64,000 nt of DNA from Croceicoccus pelagius (GCF_001661915.1 NZ_LYWY01000039.1:522725-586724); one strand, 5' to 3'; positions 15,857 through 25,876 are shown, numbered from the stretch's first letter. Notes: a model not told the origin generated them from the sequence alone. Program-made: numbers and translations.

Positions 15857-17602
15857 ATGCACGAAGGGGGAGCCGGCTCCAGGCTGGTAGAGGGGCTCAT
15901 ACTCCTCGGTTTCGCGCTTGCCGCCGTGTTGCTTTTTCGCAAGCTGGGGCTGGGTGCCACGCTCGGTTACCTGGTCGCGGGCGCGCTTGTCGGCCCGCAG
16001 GCTCTGGGCCTCGTCGGCGGGGCGGAAGACAAGCTGAATTTCGCCGAGCTTGGCATTGTCCTGCTTCTCTTCATCGTCGGTCTCGAACTTGCGCCAAGTC
16101 GCCTGTGGAGGATGCGCAAGGAAATCTTCGGGCTGGGCCTTGCACAAGTCGCGCTCTGCGGCCTTGCGGTCAGCGCCGTCATCTACGCATTCACCGGCTT
16201 CAGCCTCGCCGCGTCGATCGCGCTCGGCCTGCCGCTGGGGCTTTCATCGACCGCGCAGGTCCTGCCGATGCTGCAAAGCGCAGGGCGCCTGCGCACGCCG
16301 GTGGGTGAGCGGTCCTTTGCGATCCTTCTGTTTCAAGATCTCTCGCTGATCCCGCTGATCACCATTATCGCCGCGCTCAGCCGCAATCCCGAGCAGGAGG
16401 CCGGACCACCGGGCTGGCAGCTTGCCCTGATTTCGGCAGCGGCCATCGTCGGCCTGATCATTGCAGGTCGCTATCTGATCCGCCCGCTGTTCCGTTTGAT
16501 CGGCATCTTGGGTGAGAGGGAGATGTTCATCGTCGCCGCGCTTTTCACCATCGTCGGCGCGGCCGCGCTGATGCAGGCGCTTGGCCTTTCCACTGCGCTT
16601 GGCGCATTCATCGCGGGCGTGATGCTGGCCAGTTCGCCCTATCGGCACGAGCTTGAAGCCGATGTCGAGCCGTTCAGGTCGATTCTGCTGGGCCTGTTCT
16701 TCCTGTCGATCGGCATGATGCTGGACCTGTCGGCCATTGCCGAACGACCGGTCTTCGTCGTCCTCATGGCGATTGCGCTGATCGTCACTAAGGCCACGGT
16801 CATTTCGGGGCTGGGGCTGCTTTTGAAGATGCCCTGGCGCAAAGCGCTGGCGATGGGTTTGTTGCTGAGCCAGGGCGGCGAATTCGGTTTCGTCCTCTTT
16901 GCAGAAGCGCAGGACGGGTTGCTGATCGCGCCCGAGGCGGCGAGCCTGTTCGGCGCTGTCGTCACCTTGTCGATGGCGACGACCCCGTTCCTGATGATGC
17001 TGACCGCCGGGATCCGCAGCGATCCTGTGCGCGAAGGCGAAACGCGGCCCGGGCCGGAGCCGGAAGGCGCGAGCGCGCTGGTCGTCGGCTATGGCCGGTT
17101 TGGCCAGACGGTCACGCAGATGCTGATCGCGGGCGGCATCCGCGTCACCATCATCGACCGCGACGTCGAAATGATCGACCGGGCCGCCGAATTCGGGGCG
17201 CAGGTCTATTTCGGCGACGGTACGCGGGTCGACCTGCTCAGGCAGGCCGGCGGGATGGAGGCCAAGGCCATCGTCTTCTGCCTCGACGGAGATCAGGTCG
17301 AGCCCGAACTGATCCAGTCGGTCCGCGACCAGTTCCCCGACACCGGCATCTATGTGCGCGTCTTCGACCGCAGGGGTATCATGAAGCTCGCCAAGGCGCC
17401 CGCCGACTTCATCGCGCGCGAGGTATTCGATTCCGCGATCCTGCTCGCTCGCAAGACGCTGGAAGGGCTGGGCGAGAACGAGGAGGCGATCGACCGGGCA
17501 GAGCACGCCTACCGCGACAGCGACGAGGAACGGCTGACCGAACAGATCGACAGCGGCGATCTCAAGGCCGCGCGCGACCGTATCTTCACGCAGCCGCACT
17601 GA
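15857..17602 (+). CDS. Kef-type monovalent cation/proton antiporter (CPA2) with RCK domain
   Basis: 581 residues. ATG 15857 is preferred over 15812 because AAGGGGA lies just before it. Residues 1 to about 385 form 11-13 transmembrane helices with the CPA2 LGYLVAGALVGPQALG and EL..VLLLFIVGLEL motifs and ALGLSTALGAFIAGVMLASSPYRHE. A Rossmann TrkA-N domain begins at about 405 (ALVVGYGRFGQTV) and ends in an acidic tail. The layout is that of KefB/KefC, glutathione-gated potassium efflux; gating was not checked. It is followed within 47 bp by hisE. Confidence 0.9.
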   Translation: MHEGGAGSRLVEGLILLGFALAAVLLFRKLGLGATLGYLVAGALVGPQALGLVGGAEDKLNFAELGIVLLLFIVGLELAPSRLWRMRKEIFGLGLAQVALCGLAVSAVIYAFTGFSLAASIALGLPLGLSSTAQVLPMLQSAGRLRTPVGERSFAILLFQDLSLIPLITIIAALSRNPEQEAGPPGWQLALISAAAIVGLIIAGRYLIRPLFRLIGILGEREMFIVAALFTIVGAAALMQALGLSTALGAFIAGVMLASSPYRHELEADVEPFRSILLGLFFLSIGMMLDLSAIAERPVFVVLMAIALIVTKATVISGLGLLLKMPWRKALAMGLLLSQGGEFGFVLFAEAQDGLLIAPEAASLFGAVVTLSMATTPFLMMLTAGIRSDPVREGETRPGPEPEGASALVVGYGRFGQTVTQMLIAGGIRVTIIDRDVEMIDRAAEFGAQVYFGDGTRVDLLRQAGGMEAKAIVFCLDGDQVEPELIQSVRDQFPDTGIYVRVFDRRGIMKLAKAPADFIAREVFDSAILLARKTLEGLGENEEAIDRAEHAYRDSDEERLTEQIDSGDLKAARDRIFTQPH

Positions 17603-17648
17603 TCGTCCCCCGTTGATCTTTGGCCGCGCGCGGGCCAAGGCTGCGCCG

Positions 17649-17975
17649 ATGACCGAACTCACTACGCTGGAGCGGCTTGCCGCCACGATCGAGAGCCGCA
17701 AGGGCGGCAACCCGAACGAGAGCTATGTCGCCAAGCTCTTCGATCGCGGACCCGACTATGCCGCCCGCAAAATGGGCGAGGAAGCGATCGAGACGGTCGT
17801 GGCTGCGCTTGCCGGATCGGACGAGGAACTGGTCGGAGAAGCGGCGGATGTTATCTTCCATCTCGCGGTCCTGCTCTCCGCACGCGACCTGTCGATCCAC
17901 GACGTCATGGCCGAACTCGACCGTCGCGAAGGCGTGTCGGGCATTGTCGAAAAAGCATCTAGGACCAGCGAATGA
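17649..17975 (+). CDS. hisE: Phosphoribosyl-ATP diphosphatase
   Basis: 108 residues, the length of a stand-alone HisE. It shows the MazG-like helices with the metal-binding motif GEEAIETVVAAL and DEELVGEAADVIFHLAVLL. It hydrolyses phosphoribosyl-ATP to phosphoribosyl-AMP, step 2 of histidine synthesis. ATG 17649 is the start matching homologues; an upstream in-frame start adds an Arg-rich leader. The last codons overlap the HIT gene by ATGA. Confidence 0.95.
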   Translation: MTELTTLERLAATIESRKGGNPNESYVAKLFDRGPDYAARKMGEEAIETVVAALAGSDEELVGEAADVIFHLAVLLSARDLSIHDVMAELDRREGVSGIVEKASRTSE

Positions 17976-18355
17976 GCCCCGTCGATCCGACCGCGCCTTA
18001 CGACGACAACAATATTTTCGCGAAAATCCTGCGCGGCGAACTGCCTTGCACGAAAGTTTATGAGGACGAATGGGCCTTCGCTTTCGAAGATATCGCGCCG
18101 GTTGCGCCGATTCACGTCCTCGTCGTGCCCAAAGGCAAATATGTCAGCTGGGACGATTTCTCGGTGAACGCGCCTGCCGAAGAGATCGCAGGTTTCGTGC
18201 GGGCTGTCGGCAAGATCGCACGGGAAAAAGACCTTGTCGAAGTGGGTTACCGGCTGATCAACAATATCGGCCCGAACGGCGGCCAACTTGTGCCGCACCT
18301 CCACGTCCATCTGCTGGGCGGGCGCGTCATGGGGTCGATGCTGACCCCTCGGTAA
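17972..18355 (+). CDS. HIT family (HinT-type) nucleotide hydrolase
   Basis: 127 residues with the histidine triad near the end (LVPHLHVHLLGGR) and the N-terminal FAKILRGELPCTKVYEDE of the HinT branch. Such enzymes hydrolyse purine phosphoramidates such as adenosine-AMP derivatives. The ATGA overlap with hisE implies translational coupling, an arrangement common in alphaproteobacteria. Confidence 0.95.
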   Translation: MSPVDPTAPYDDNNIFAKILRGELPCTKVYEDEWAFAFEDIAPVAPIHVLVVPKGKYVSWDDFSVNAPAEEIAGFVRAVGKIAREKDLVEVGYRLINNIGPNGGQLVPHLHVHLLGGRVMGSMLTPR

Positions 18356-18461
18356 TACGAAGACCTTTCCGCCAAGGTGAATTGCCGATGAATCGGGCTT
18401 CCACAGGCGAAAAATAAGCCGCTTGTGCCCCGAATCGCGGCGCGGCTATGACGCCAGACCA

Positions 18462-18926
18462 ATGGCAGACGTGCTTCCTTCTCCGGCCACCGGATCAATC
18501 ATCGACGGCGTGCATTATTATGCCGTGCGCGCGTTCTACGAAGATACTGATCTGTCCGGCATCGTCTATCATGCCAACTACCTGCGCTGGTTCGAGCGGG
18601 CGCGATCCGACCTGCTTGACCGCATAGGCGTGGACCAGCGCGCGGCCATGGAAGCGGGGGAGGGCGTCTATTCCGTTGCCGATCTTTCGATCCGCTATCG
18701 CGCACCTGCCAGGCTTTCTGACACCGTCATGTTGGAAACTCGTGTAAGGCGGATCGGCAAGGCGTCATGCGAACTGAACCAGCGCGCCATGCGCGACGAC
18801 ACCTTGCTGGCCGAAATGGATGTGCGCGTCGGGTTCGTTTCGCCCGATGGCCGTCCCCGCCGTCAGCCCGATGCGTGGCTTGCCGCGTTTAAGACCGTTA
18901 CTCCCACTCTTCAGACCGAGAGCTAG
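18462..18926 (+). CDS. ybgC: Tol-Pal-associated acyl-CoA thioesterase
   Basis: 154 residues of a hotdog-fold thioesterase. The catalytic region [14 protein letters not shown] is present after the [15 protein letters not shown] segment, with the active Asp in YEDTDLSG. It opens the Tol-Pal cluster with tolQ starting five bases after its stop. YbgC acts on short-chain or phospholipid-related acyl thioesters at the inner membrane face. ATG 18462 is chosen over an upstream TTG because of homology. Confidence 0.95.
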   Translation: MADVLPSPATGSIIDGVHYYAVRAFYEDTDLSGIVYHANYLRWFERARSDLLDRIGVDQRAAMEAGEGVYSVADLSIRYRAPARLSDTVMLETRVRRIGKASCELNQRAMRDDTLLAEMDVRVGFVSPDGRPRRQPDAWLAAFKTVTPTLQTES

Positions 18927-18930
18927 AGCC

Positions 18931-19659
18931 TTGTCCCTATCCCAGATCGTTACCCAGCTTGCTTCCGTCGCGGTCCCCGCATCCACTGCGACCGGCGCGC
19001 CGACCCGGCTGAACCCTGTCGAACTGTTCCTGCAGGCCGACATCGTTGTGCAGGCGGTGATGGCGGGGCTCATCCTCGCCTCGATCTGGGTCTGGGCGAT
19101 CATCGTCTCTTTCTCGATGAAGATGGGCCGTCTGGACCGTCAGAACCGCGAGTTCGAGAACCGCTTCTGGCAGGCCGACGATGTCGAACCGCTGGTTCGC
19201 ACGAACGAGGATCTGCCCTCGCGCCGCGTGGCTGCCGCCGGCATTGCCGAGTGGCAGACCTCCACCCGCCGGGGCCTTCGCGACAAGGAAGGCCTGCGCC
19301 AGCGTCTCGCATCCTCGATGGAAGCGGCCGTGACTTCGGAAAGCGACTCCATCGCCGAGAAATTGAACTTTCTCGCCACGGTCGGTTCGGTCGCGCCTTT
19401 CGTCGGCCTCTTCGGCACCGTCTGGGGCATCATGAACAGCTTCTTCCAGATCGGCGCGCAGTCGAACACGTCGCTGGCCGTCGTCGCTCCGGGTATTTCC
19501 GAGGCGCTTTTCGCCACTGCCATCGGCCTTTTCGCCGCGATTCCTGCGGTCATCGCCTACAACCGCTTCTCGCACCGTGTGAACGCGTTCGAGACGAAGC
19601 TCTATCGCTTCTCCGACCGCTTCCACGCCTCGCTCAGCCGCGAACTGGAGACGATGTAA
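18931..19659 (+). CDS. tolQ: Tol-Pal system inner-membrane protein TolQ
   Basis: 242 residues from a TTG codon at 18931, five bases after ybgC; the in-frame ATG at 18820 would lie inside ybgC and gives a leader not found in TolQ. Three transmembrane helices are seen: [24 protein letters not shown], then the pair [27 protein letters not shown] and [23 protein letters not shown]. With TolR it forms the proton channel that energises TolA for outer-membrane invagination at division. Confidence 0.95.
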   Translation: MSLSQIVTQLASVAVPASTATGAPTRLNPVELFLQADIVVQAVMAGLILASIWVWAIIVSFSMKMGRLDRQNREFENRFWQADDVEPLVRTNEDLPSRRVAAAGIAEWQTSTRRGLRDKEGLRQRLASSMEAAVTSESDSIAEKLNFLATVGSVAPFVGLFGTVWGIMNSFFQIGAQSNTSLAVVAPGISEALFATAIGLFAAIPAVIAYNRFSHRVNAFETKLYRFSDRFHASLSRELETM

Positions 19660-20112
<453 letters not shown>

Positions 20113-20124
20113 GCCTTGACCACG

Positions 20125-20949
20125 ATGCGCCTTGCAACACAATCGGGGGACCAGCTCGAAACAGCCCGCTTCGGGCGTGACGACCGGCTGGGCCTTGCCG
20201 TTGCTATCGCTTTTCACGTGGTCCTCGTCCTCGTGCTCGTCGCCTGGAAAAAGGAAGCTCCGTCGATGCCGTTGCCCGAAAGGGTCGTGGTGACGGTGTC
20301 GGACGAAGTGGCGCTGGAATCGATCTCGCCCAATCCGTCTGCCGATCCGGCTCCGTCGGTCGGGCAGGAAATCGGAGAAACCGAACCGCCTGCGCAGGCC
20401 AGCGTTTCCGACGCCGTGAACGACGCAGCCAACGATGCCGTCGCCGCCGCACCGCGCCCTTCGCCGATTCCGCGTCAGCAGCAGCAACAGACCCCGCGCC
20501 CTGAGGCCAAGCCCGCCGACCGTTCCGAACGTCGTCGCCCCGACACGCCGTCGAGAGGCAGCCGCCTCGGCAACGATTTCCTGTCGGGTACCGGCGGTTC
20601 GGGCAGCGATGCCGACCAGCCAGCGGCCAAGTCTGGACCACTCACAGCTGCCTCACTGGGCTCGGCGATCGCTCGCCAACTGAAGCCGCATTGGAGCGCT
20701 CCTCAAGGCGTTGAGGTGGACAAACTGGTCACCATCCTGAGCTTCAGGCTCGCCCAAGATGGTTCGCTGATTGGTCGGCCGACAGTAGTCAGTCAGGCCG
20801 GAATTACCGATGCCAATCGTTCTCAGGCAGCGCGGCATGCCGAGAACGCAATTCGCGCAGTTCAACTCGCATCACCGTTCGATTTGCCGCCAGAATTCTA
20901 CGATCAATGGAAAACGATTGATGCAGCACGCTTTGATAGAAGGCTTTAA
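20125..20949 (+). CDS. tolA: TolA-type energy transducer of the Tol-Pal system
   Basis: 274 residues. One transmembrane helix sits at about 24-43 (AVAIAFHVVLVLVLVAW), then a long Pro/Ala/Gln-rich periplasmic spacer, then a C-terminal domain of TolA/TonB type (IARQLKPHWSAP to WKTIDAARFDRR). It links the inner-membrane TolQR motor to TolB-Pal. ATG 20125 is chosen, although TTG 20116 is possible. The last 200 bp are visibly more AT-rich than the rest of the gene. Confidence 0.88.
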   Translation: MRLATQSGDQLETARFGRDDRLGLAVAIAFHVVLVLVLVAWKKEAPSMPLPERVVVTVSDEVALESISPNPSADPAPSVGQEIGETEPPAQASVSDAVNDAANDAVAAAPRPSPIPRQQQQQTPRPEAKPADRSERRRPDTPSRGSRLGNDFLSGTGGSGSDADQPAAKSGPLTAASLGSAIARQLKPHWSAPQGVEVDKLVTILSFRLAQDGSLIGRPTVVSQAGITDANRSQAARHAENAIRAVQLASPFDLPPEFYDQWKTIDAARFDRRL

Positions 20950-20950
20950 A

Positions 20951-22306
20951 ATGAAAAAAGCAGCCATCATCCTCGCCGCCCTCTTGGTCGCTCCCGTTTC
21001 AGCCGTTGCGCAAACCGCGGAAGGTCAGGCTTCGGGTGGCTTGAGCCTTTCCGTCACGGACGAGAGCGAGTGGCAGGACCTCGGCATCGCGATTCCCGCT
21101 TTCCCGGCACAGCAGGACGTGGCCACTGCCGCCGCGCCGAAGACGACCGGCGCGCTGGGCGTGGAACTGGCCCGCATCATCACCGCCGATCTCAAGAACA
21201 ATGGCCTGTTCCAGCCGGTCGGCCCCGATGCCTTGCCGCGAATCGCGTTTGGCGAGGCGACCAACCCGCAGTTCGGCCGCTGGACGCCGCTGGGTACAGA
21301 AATGCTGGTCCACGGTTTCGTCCGCGCCGCCTCCGATGGGCAGCTGACGGTTGGTTGCTATCTCTACGACGTGCAGCTTCAGTCCGAACTGGTCCGCGAA
21401 GGCTATGTCGTCGCGCCGTCCGACTGGCGCCGCGCCGCGCACAAGTGCGCCGACCTGATCTACTCGCGACTGTCGGGCGAGGATCCATTCTTCGATTCCA
21501 AGATCGCCTACATCGCCGAAACGGGCCCCAAGGACAATCGCCGCAAGCGTCTGGCCATCATGGACAGCGACGGCGCGAACCACACTTTCATCACCAGCGG
21601 GTCCAGCACCGCGCTGACCCCGCGCTATTCGCCCGACTATTCGAAGATCGCCTACCTGTCGTACAACGACGGCAATCCGCGCATCTACGTCTATGACATT
21701 TCGTCGCGCAGCCAGACACTGGTAGCGGAAAGTTCAAACCCGACGTTCGCGCCGCGCTGGTCGCCCGATGGACACTATATCCTCTATTCGATGGCGATTG
21801 CCGGCAATACCGATATCTATCGCGTGTCGAGCGCGGGCGGTGGCCGTCCGGTCAAGCTGACGAGCAGCCCGGGCATCGATGTCGGCGGGTCTTATTCGCC
21901 CGATGGTTCAAAGATCGTTTTCGAAAGCGATCGTTCGGGAAGCCAGCAGATCTACGTCATGGACGCCGACGGTTCGAACCAGAAGCGCATCAGCTTTTTC
22001 GGAGGCCGCGCCGCGACCCCGGAATGGAGCCCGCGCGGCGACCAGATCGCCTTCACCCACATCGCCGGCAATTTCCGCATCGCGGTGATGAGCCCGGGCG
22101 GAGGGAGCCTGCGCCATCTCACCAATGCCTGGCAGGACGAGGCTCCGACCTGGAGCCCCAATGGCCGCATCGTGCAGTTCTTCCGGACAGAGCGGAATTC
22201 GGGCAAGACCAGCCTCTGGCAGGTGGACCTAACCGGTCGCCATCTGCGCAAGCTCGACACCCCCGAAGATGCTTCCGATCCTTCGTGGGGACCGGTTCGG
22301 CCTTAA
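20951..22306 (+). CDS. tolB: Tol-Pal system beta-propeller protein TolB
   Basis: 451 residues. The start at 20951 is one base after the tolA stop and gives a Sec signal peptide (MKKAAIILAALLVAPVSAVAQ). The N-terminal domain is followed by a six-bladed propeller with repeated blades ending in WSPDG, such as PRYSPDYSKIAYLSY and FESDRSGSQQIYVMDADG. TolB is periplasmic and binds Pal and TolA. It is 116 bp upstream of pal. Confidence 0.97.
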   Translation: MKKAAIILAALLVAPVSAVAQTAEGQASGGLSLSVTDESEWQDLGIAIPAFPAQQDVATAAAPKTTGALGVELARIITADLKNNGLFQPVGPDALPRIAFGEATNPQFGRWTPLGTEMLVHGFVRAASDGQLTVGCYLYDVQLQSELVREGYVVAPSDWRRAAHKCADLIYSRLSGEDPFFDSKIAYIAETGPKDNRRKRLAIMDSDGANHTFITSGSSTALTPRYSPDYSKIAYLSYNDGNPRIYVYDISSRSQTLVAESSNPTFAPRWSPDGHYILYSMAIAGNTDIYRVSSAGGGRPVKLTSSPGIDVGGSYSPDGSKIVFESDRSGSQQIYVMDADGSNQKRISFFGGRAATPEWSPRGDQIAFTHIAGNFRIAVMSPGGGSLRHLTNAWQDEAPTWSPNGRIVQFFRTERNSGKTSLWQVDLTGRHLRKLDTPEDASDPSWGPVRP

Positions 22307-22422
22307 CTGCGTTAGTAGAGTAATCGCCAGCGCGGACGACACGGGTCGCACCGTCTGTCGCGCCCGAAATTCGCAAGAGACGGGATCAACCCGCCTTGCA
22401 TGAAGAGAAGGAGTTTGCCCCA

Positions 22423-22941
22423 ATGTCCATCCTGCGCACCCGTATGATCGCACCCGTCGCTCTAATCGCGGCCGGATCGCTCGCCCTCGGCGCCTGCAAG
22501 ACCACTCCGGACGAACTTCCCCCTGAACCGACCCCGACGCCGGTTGCCACCAGCACCGCATCGCCGAGCGGCCCGGTCCCCGGTAGCCAGGAAGACTTCC
22601 TTGCCACCGTTTCGTCGGACCGCGTCTATTTCGACACCGATCGCTACAATATCGACAGCGCCGACATGGCAACGCTTCAGAGCCAGGCCCAGTGGCTGAT
22701 GCAGTATCCGAACGTTCGCGTGACCATCGAGGGCCATGCCGACGAACGCGGTACGCGCGACTACAACCTTGCGCTGGGTGAGCGTCGTGCGAACTCGGCC
22801 AAGAACTACCTCGTGAGCCTCGGCATTCCGGCGACCCGGATCACGACAGTAAGCTACGGCAAGGAACGTCCGGTCGCGATGGGCTCGAACGAGAGCGCAT
22901 GGGCCCAGAACCGCCGCGCCGTCACCGTCACAGTGCAGTAA
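22423..22941 (+). CDS. pal: Peptidoglycan-associated lipoprotein
   Basis: 172 residues. A lipobox LGAC ends the signal at about residue 24, then a Pro-rich linker and the OmpA-like domain with VYFDTDRYNID and the peptidoglycan-binding EGHADERGTRDYNLALGE, followed by YGKERPV. The start is ATG 22423, with AAGGAG upstream. It anchors the outer membrane to peptidoglycan and pairs with TolB. It ends the Tol-Pal cluster. Confidence 0.97.
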   Translation: MSILRTRMIAPVALIAAGSLALGACKTTPDELPPEPTPTPVATSTASPSGPVPGSQEDFLATVSSDRVYFDTDRYNIDSADMATLQSQAQWLMQYPNVRVTIEGHADERGTRDYNLALGERRANSAKNYLVSLGIPATRITTVSYGKERPVAMGSNESAWAQNRRAVTVTVQ

Positions 22942-22997
22942 AAGTACGCCAAAGCGAGGTTTCCCCCGACACCGGATCGGGCTATTCGACAACAGAC

Positions 22998-23543
22998 ATG
23001 GCTCGATCCGGACGTTCGATAGACTGGGGGTTTCCCCGCTGGCGCGGTTACGAAGCCGGTCGCGAGGCGCAGAACGTGCGTCTTTGCGACCGGGTCGGCT
23101 GTGAGGAAGTGGGCGACTGCCCCGCTCCGAAAAGCCCGAACAGCCCGGAACGCTGGTATTTCTGCCAAAAGCACGCGGCGGAATACAACAAGGGATGGGA
23201 CTACTTCGCCGGCCTTGATGCCGAGGAAGCCGCGGCCCGCGCAGCCGATGAGCAGCGCGAAAATTCAGGCTACCGCGAATCCGCCCATTACGGCTGGACC
23301 GGATCGGGCGACGGATCGCGCAGCCGTGACGAGATTAACGCGCTCGACGCGCTCGACCTTGAATACGACGTGGATTTCGCCACCATCAAGAAAGCGTGGC
23401 GCACCAAGGCCAAGGAAGTCCACCCCGACGTAAAACCGGGTGACGACGCCGCCGCCAAGGAATTCCACAAGCTGCAATTGGCCTACGAAGTCCTGCGCGC
23501 CGCGGAAGAGCGTCGCCAGTGGGCGGGGCCTGCTGGGGAATAG
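22998..23543 (+). CDS. J-domain protein
   Basis: 181 residues. The last 65 residues form a J domain with the diagnostic HPD (KEVHPDVKPGDD) and the helix III region FHKLQLAYEVLRA. The N-terminal 110 residues are unusual and contain a Cys-rich stretch (LCDRVGCEEVGDCPAP then YFCQKHAAEYNKGWDY) that could bind zinc. The arrangement of a C-terminal J domain after such a region is typical of alphaproteobacterial J-proteins of unknown client. It probably stimulates DnaK. Confidence 0.88.
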   Translation: MARSGRSIDWGFPRWRGYEAGREAQNVRLCDRVGCEEVGDCPAPKSPNSPERWYFCQKHAAEYNKGWDYFAGLDAEEAAARAADEQRENSGYRESAHYGWTGSGDGSRSRDEINALDALDLEYDVDFATIKKAWRTKAKEVHPDVKPGDDAAAKEFHKLQLAYEVLRAAEERRQWAGPAGE

Positions 23544-23546
23544 GCG

Positions 23547-24206
23547 CTAATCGTCCGGCCAGACCGGCGGGGGAGGGCCGAGTTCCTTCTCGTCCCACAA
23601 ACCGGCAATCACCAGCAACCTGTCGTAAAGCGGGTTCGGAAAATCCGGTGTCTCGGGCAGGGGTACGCCGGGTGCGACTTCGCCGTCCATCGTTGCGCGT
23701 TTGAGCGCGTTCTTCGCCGCACGGCGCGCCCTGATGTTTTGCCCGCGATCGTGGTGGATGAAGGCCAGCGCAACTTGTCCAGCGAACGACAACTCGGAAA
23801 TCGGAGATCCCATCATCGTGAGCGCTTCGTCATAGCGGTCGCGATGGCGGCCGGTGGCAACAAGGGCCGCATATTCCCAGCGTGCGGCGGTCTGAAGACC
23901 GGATCCGGAACCGGTCTCCAATCGAGCTGCATGCCCCAGATCGTCGAGCGTTCCGCCGACCTGGCCACGCATCGCACGCGCCCTCGCACGTGCATTCAGG
24001 GCGCGGGCAGTTTCGAATTCGTCGTTGCAAGCAAGCGATCGCTCGAAAAGCGCCTCGGCGTCCTCTGGATGCTCGGCGGCAATGCCGTCCGCCTTGATCC
24101 AGAGATAGGCGGCTTTCTGTCTTCGCGCGCGGGCTATCTTCTTTTCGAAGAGCGCCTGCGTTTCGGCGTCCCAGTCCGGTCCGCGATACCAGTCTTCACT
24201 GCCCAT
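23547..24206 (-). CDS. Tetratricopeptide-like hypothetical protein
   Basis: 219 residues, mostly amphipathic helices rich in Ala and Arg. Segments such as AEALFERSLACNDEFETARALNARARA and QVALAFIHHDRGQNIRARRAAKNAL suggest TPR-like helix-turn-helix packing. The C-terminus ends in Pro-rich PPPPVWPDD. The start at 24206 overlaps the end of the upstream alpha/beta hydrolase gene by 11 bp, so the two are probably coupled. No specific function can be given. Confidence 0.75.
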   Translation of the reverse strand: MGSEDWYRGPDWDAETQALFEKKIARARRQKAAYLWIKADGIAAEHPEDAEALFERSLACNDEFETARALNARARARAMRGQVGGTLDDLGHAARLETGSGSGLQTAARWEYAALVATGRHRDRYDEALTMMGSPISELSFAGQVALAFIHHDRGQNIRARRAAKNALKRATMDGEVAPGVPLPETPDFPNPLYDRLLVIAGLWDEKELGPPPPVWPDD

Positions 24207-24969
24207 TCGCCTCTCCGTCGATCCATTCTTCGACCACCGCTGCGAACAGTTCGGCGTTGGTTTCTGGAAGAAAGTGATCGGCGTTGGCAACGATGTCCAG
24301 CGTGGCGTTCTGCATGTGTTTGGCGAGCGCGCGGCTCGGCAGTTCGAAACAGGGGCGCGTGTTGCCACCCATGGCGACCAGCGTCGGCGTTTCGATCCCG
24401 GCAAGTTCGGCGGGCCCGATCTTCGTCGGCGCCTCGCCGCCGCCCATGAGCAGCGGCATCATGCGGGCATTGGACAGGTACATGTCCTGCCGGTCCTGCG
24501 GCAGCGAGCCAAAGCCTGAGCCAACCAGTTGGCGCACGGCGGCCTCGTTCCCTTCCTTCTCCAGCTTTGCGCCGACCGAACCGAAATACGATCCGAAGTC
24601 CTTGCCGAACACCTCCCGCTCGCCTTCGTCCGAGATGTAGTGCGGCAGCGCGGCTTCGTAGAACAGCGCGGAGCGGAACAGGCCGGGAGCATCGAGCAGC
24701 GCCTGAAGTCCGACATGGACCGAATAGGACCAGCAGACGATATCGACGTCGCCGCCTATTTCGGCCGCCATGTGGCGCAGTTCCTGTGCATGGAGGCGCG
24801 TGCCGAACTGGTCGCCCTCGTCGGGCCACTCGTTGTCGCCGAAATAGGTCAGGGTGATCGCCTGCGCGTCCCATGCGGGTGGAAGCTTGGAGATGACGGG
24901 CGACCAAAGCCGGGCATCGGCGGCGGCACCGTGAACAAAAATGAGGCGCGGGCTGACCATTCCAGGCAT
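24196..24969 (-). CDS. Alpha/beta hydrolase
   Basis: 257 residues with an N-terminal LIFVHGAAADARLW oxyanion region, a nucleophile-elbow-like VCWSYSVHVG (the first Ser replacing the usual G-x-S-x-G arrangement with W-S-Y-S), and a C-terminal ANADHFLPE that provides the catalytic His. The elbow is a slight variation of the family consensus. It forms a two-gene unit with the TPR-like protein. Substrate unknown. Confidence 0.85.
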   Translation of the reverse strand: MPGMVSPRLIFVHGAAADARLWSPVISKLPPAWDAQAITLTYFGDNEWPDEGDQFGTRLHAQELRHMAAEIGGDVDIVCWSYSVHVGLQALLDAPGLFRSALFYEAALPHYISDEGEREVFGKDFGSYFGSVGAKLEKEGNEAAVRQLVGSGFGSLPQDRQDMYLSNARMMPLLMGGGEAPTKIGPAELAGIETPTLVAMGGNTRPCFELPSRALAKHMQNATLDIVANADHFLPETNAELFAAVVEEWIDGEANGQ

Positions 24970-25089
24970 CCAATGAAACTATCTTGTTGTCTCAAGGCAT
25001 AGTCCGCGATGCGCGATTGGGGCAAGGTTCGGAACAAGGTCATGCACGCGGCGGTTCGCATGGATGAGACCGGAGAGCAGATTTCCCAG

Positions 25090-25605
25090 ATGAACACCCG
25101 ACCGATCATCGTCACGGCCACTTTGCCGCCAGACCTGTCCGCTTATGCCGACAGGCTACGGCAGGCGCATTTTCCGCCCGAGCGGAACTTCCTATCAGCG
25201 CACGTCACGTTGTTCCACGCGATTCCGCCGTCATGTGAAGCCGAACTGCGCGGCCTGCTGGCAGACCTGACCCGCGAGTTCGCACCCCCGCCTGCGCGGC
25301 TCCTCGGCATTCGCTCTCTTGGAAGGGGAACCGCGCTCGATATCGAGAGCCCTGCGCTACTGGCGGTTCGCGATCTTGTCGCCGACCGCTTCGCCGGTTC
25401 ACTGACAGCGCAGGACGATCATCGTCCCAGGCTGCACGTCACCGTCCAGAACAAAGTCGACCCCAAGGTAGCCAAAGCGCTGCAGGCCGAATTGGCATTG
25501 CAAGTCCACCCGCGCGATTTCACCTTCGCGGGGCTGGAGATGCACTTCTACGACGGCGGCCCCTGGGAAGAGGCGGGCCGCTGGAAATTTCGCGGGAAAG
25601 GCTGA
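25090..25605 (+). CDS. 2'-5' RNA ligase/phosphodiesterase family protein
   Basis: 171 residues from ATG 25090. Two H-x-T motifs, HVTLFH near residue 37 and HVTVQNK near residue 116, define the 2H phosphoesterase superfamily of LigT/ThpR. These enzymes hydrolyse or join 2'-5' or cyclic phosphodiester bonds in RNA. In-frame starts at 25060 and 25009 would add residues without clear homology. The cellular substrate is not predictable. Confidence 0.85.
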   Translation: MNTRPIIVTATLPPDLSAYADRLRQAHFPPERNFLSAHVTLFHAIPPSCEAELRGLLADLTREFAPPPARLLGIRSLGRGTALDIESPALLAVRDLVADRFAGSLTAQDDHRPRLHVTVQNKVDPKVAKALQAELALQVHPRDFTFAGLEMHFYDGGPWEEAGRWKFRGKG

Positions 25606-25609
25606 CCGC

Positions 25610-25876
25610 TCAGCGGTGGATGTGGACGTAGTCCAGCTTGCGCATTTCGGCCATCATCGGCCCTTCATATCGTTCGGGCGTGGCCTCGGTGCCGAGGGCC
25701 CAGGCCATGATGTGGACGTCGTCTTCTTCCAGCAGAGCCTCAAACCAGTCGGCATCGGCATCGCTCCACGAAGCGTGGTGCTTGTCGAAGAATCCGCCGA
25801 TCATGAAGTCGGCTTCGCGCGTGCCGCGATGCCATGCGCGGAACTTGAGGCGGCCAAGACGAGCGTTATCAACCAT
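25610..25876 (-). CDS. sdhE: Succinate dehydrogenase assembly factor 2 (FAD assembly factor)
   Basis: 88 residues, the normal SdhE length. The motif RGTREADFMIGGFFDKH near the N-terminus carries the RGxxE needed for covalent flavinylation of SdhA. It helps attach FAD to succinate dehydrogenase. ATG 25876 is chosen; an upstream in-frame stretch runs into the divergent recG promoter region. It starts 55 bp from the recG start on the other strand. Confidence 0.95.
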   Translation of the reverse strand: MVDNARLGRLKFRAWHRGTREADFMIGGFFDKHHASWSDADADWFEALLEEDDVHIMAWALGTEATPERYEGPMMAEMRKLDYVHIHR

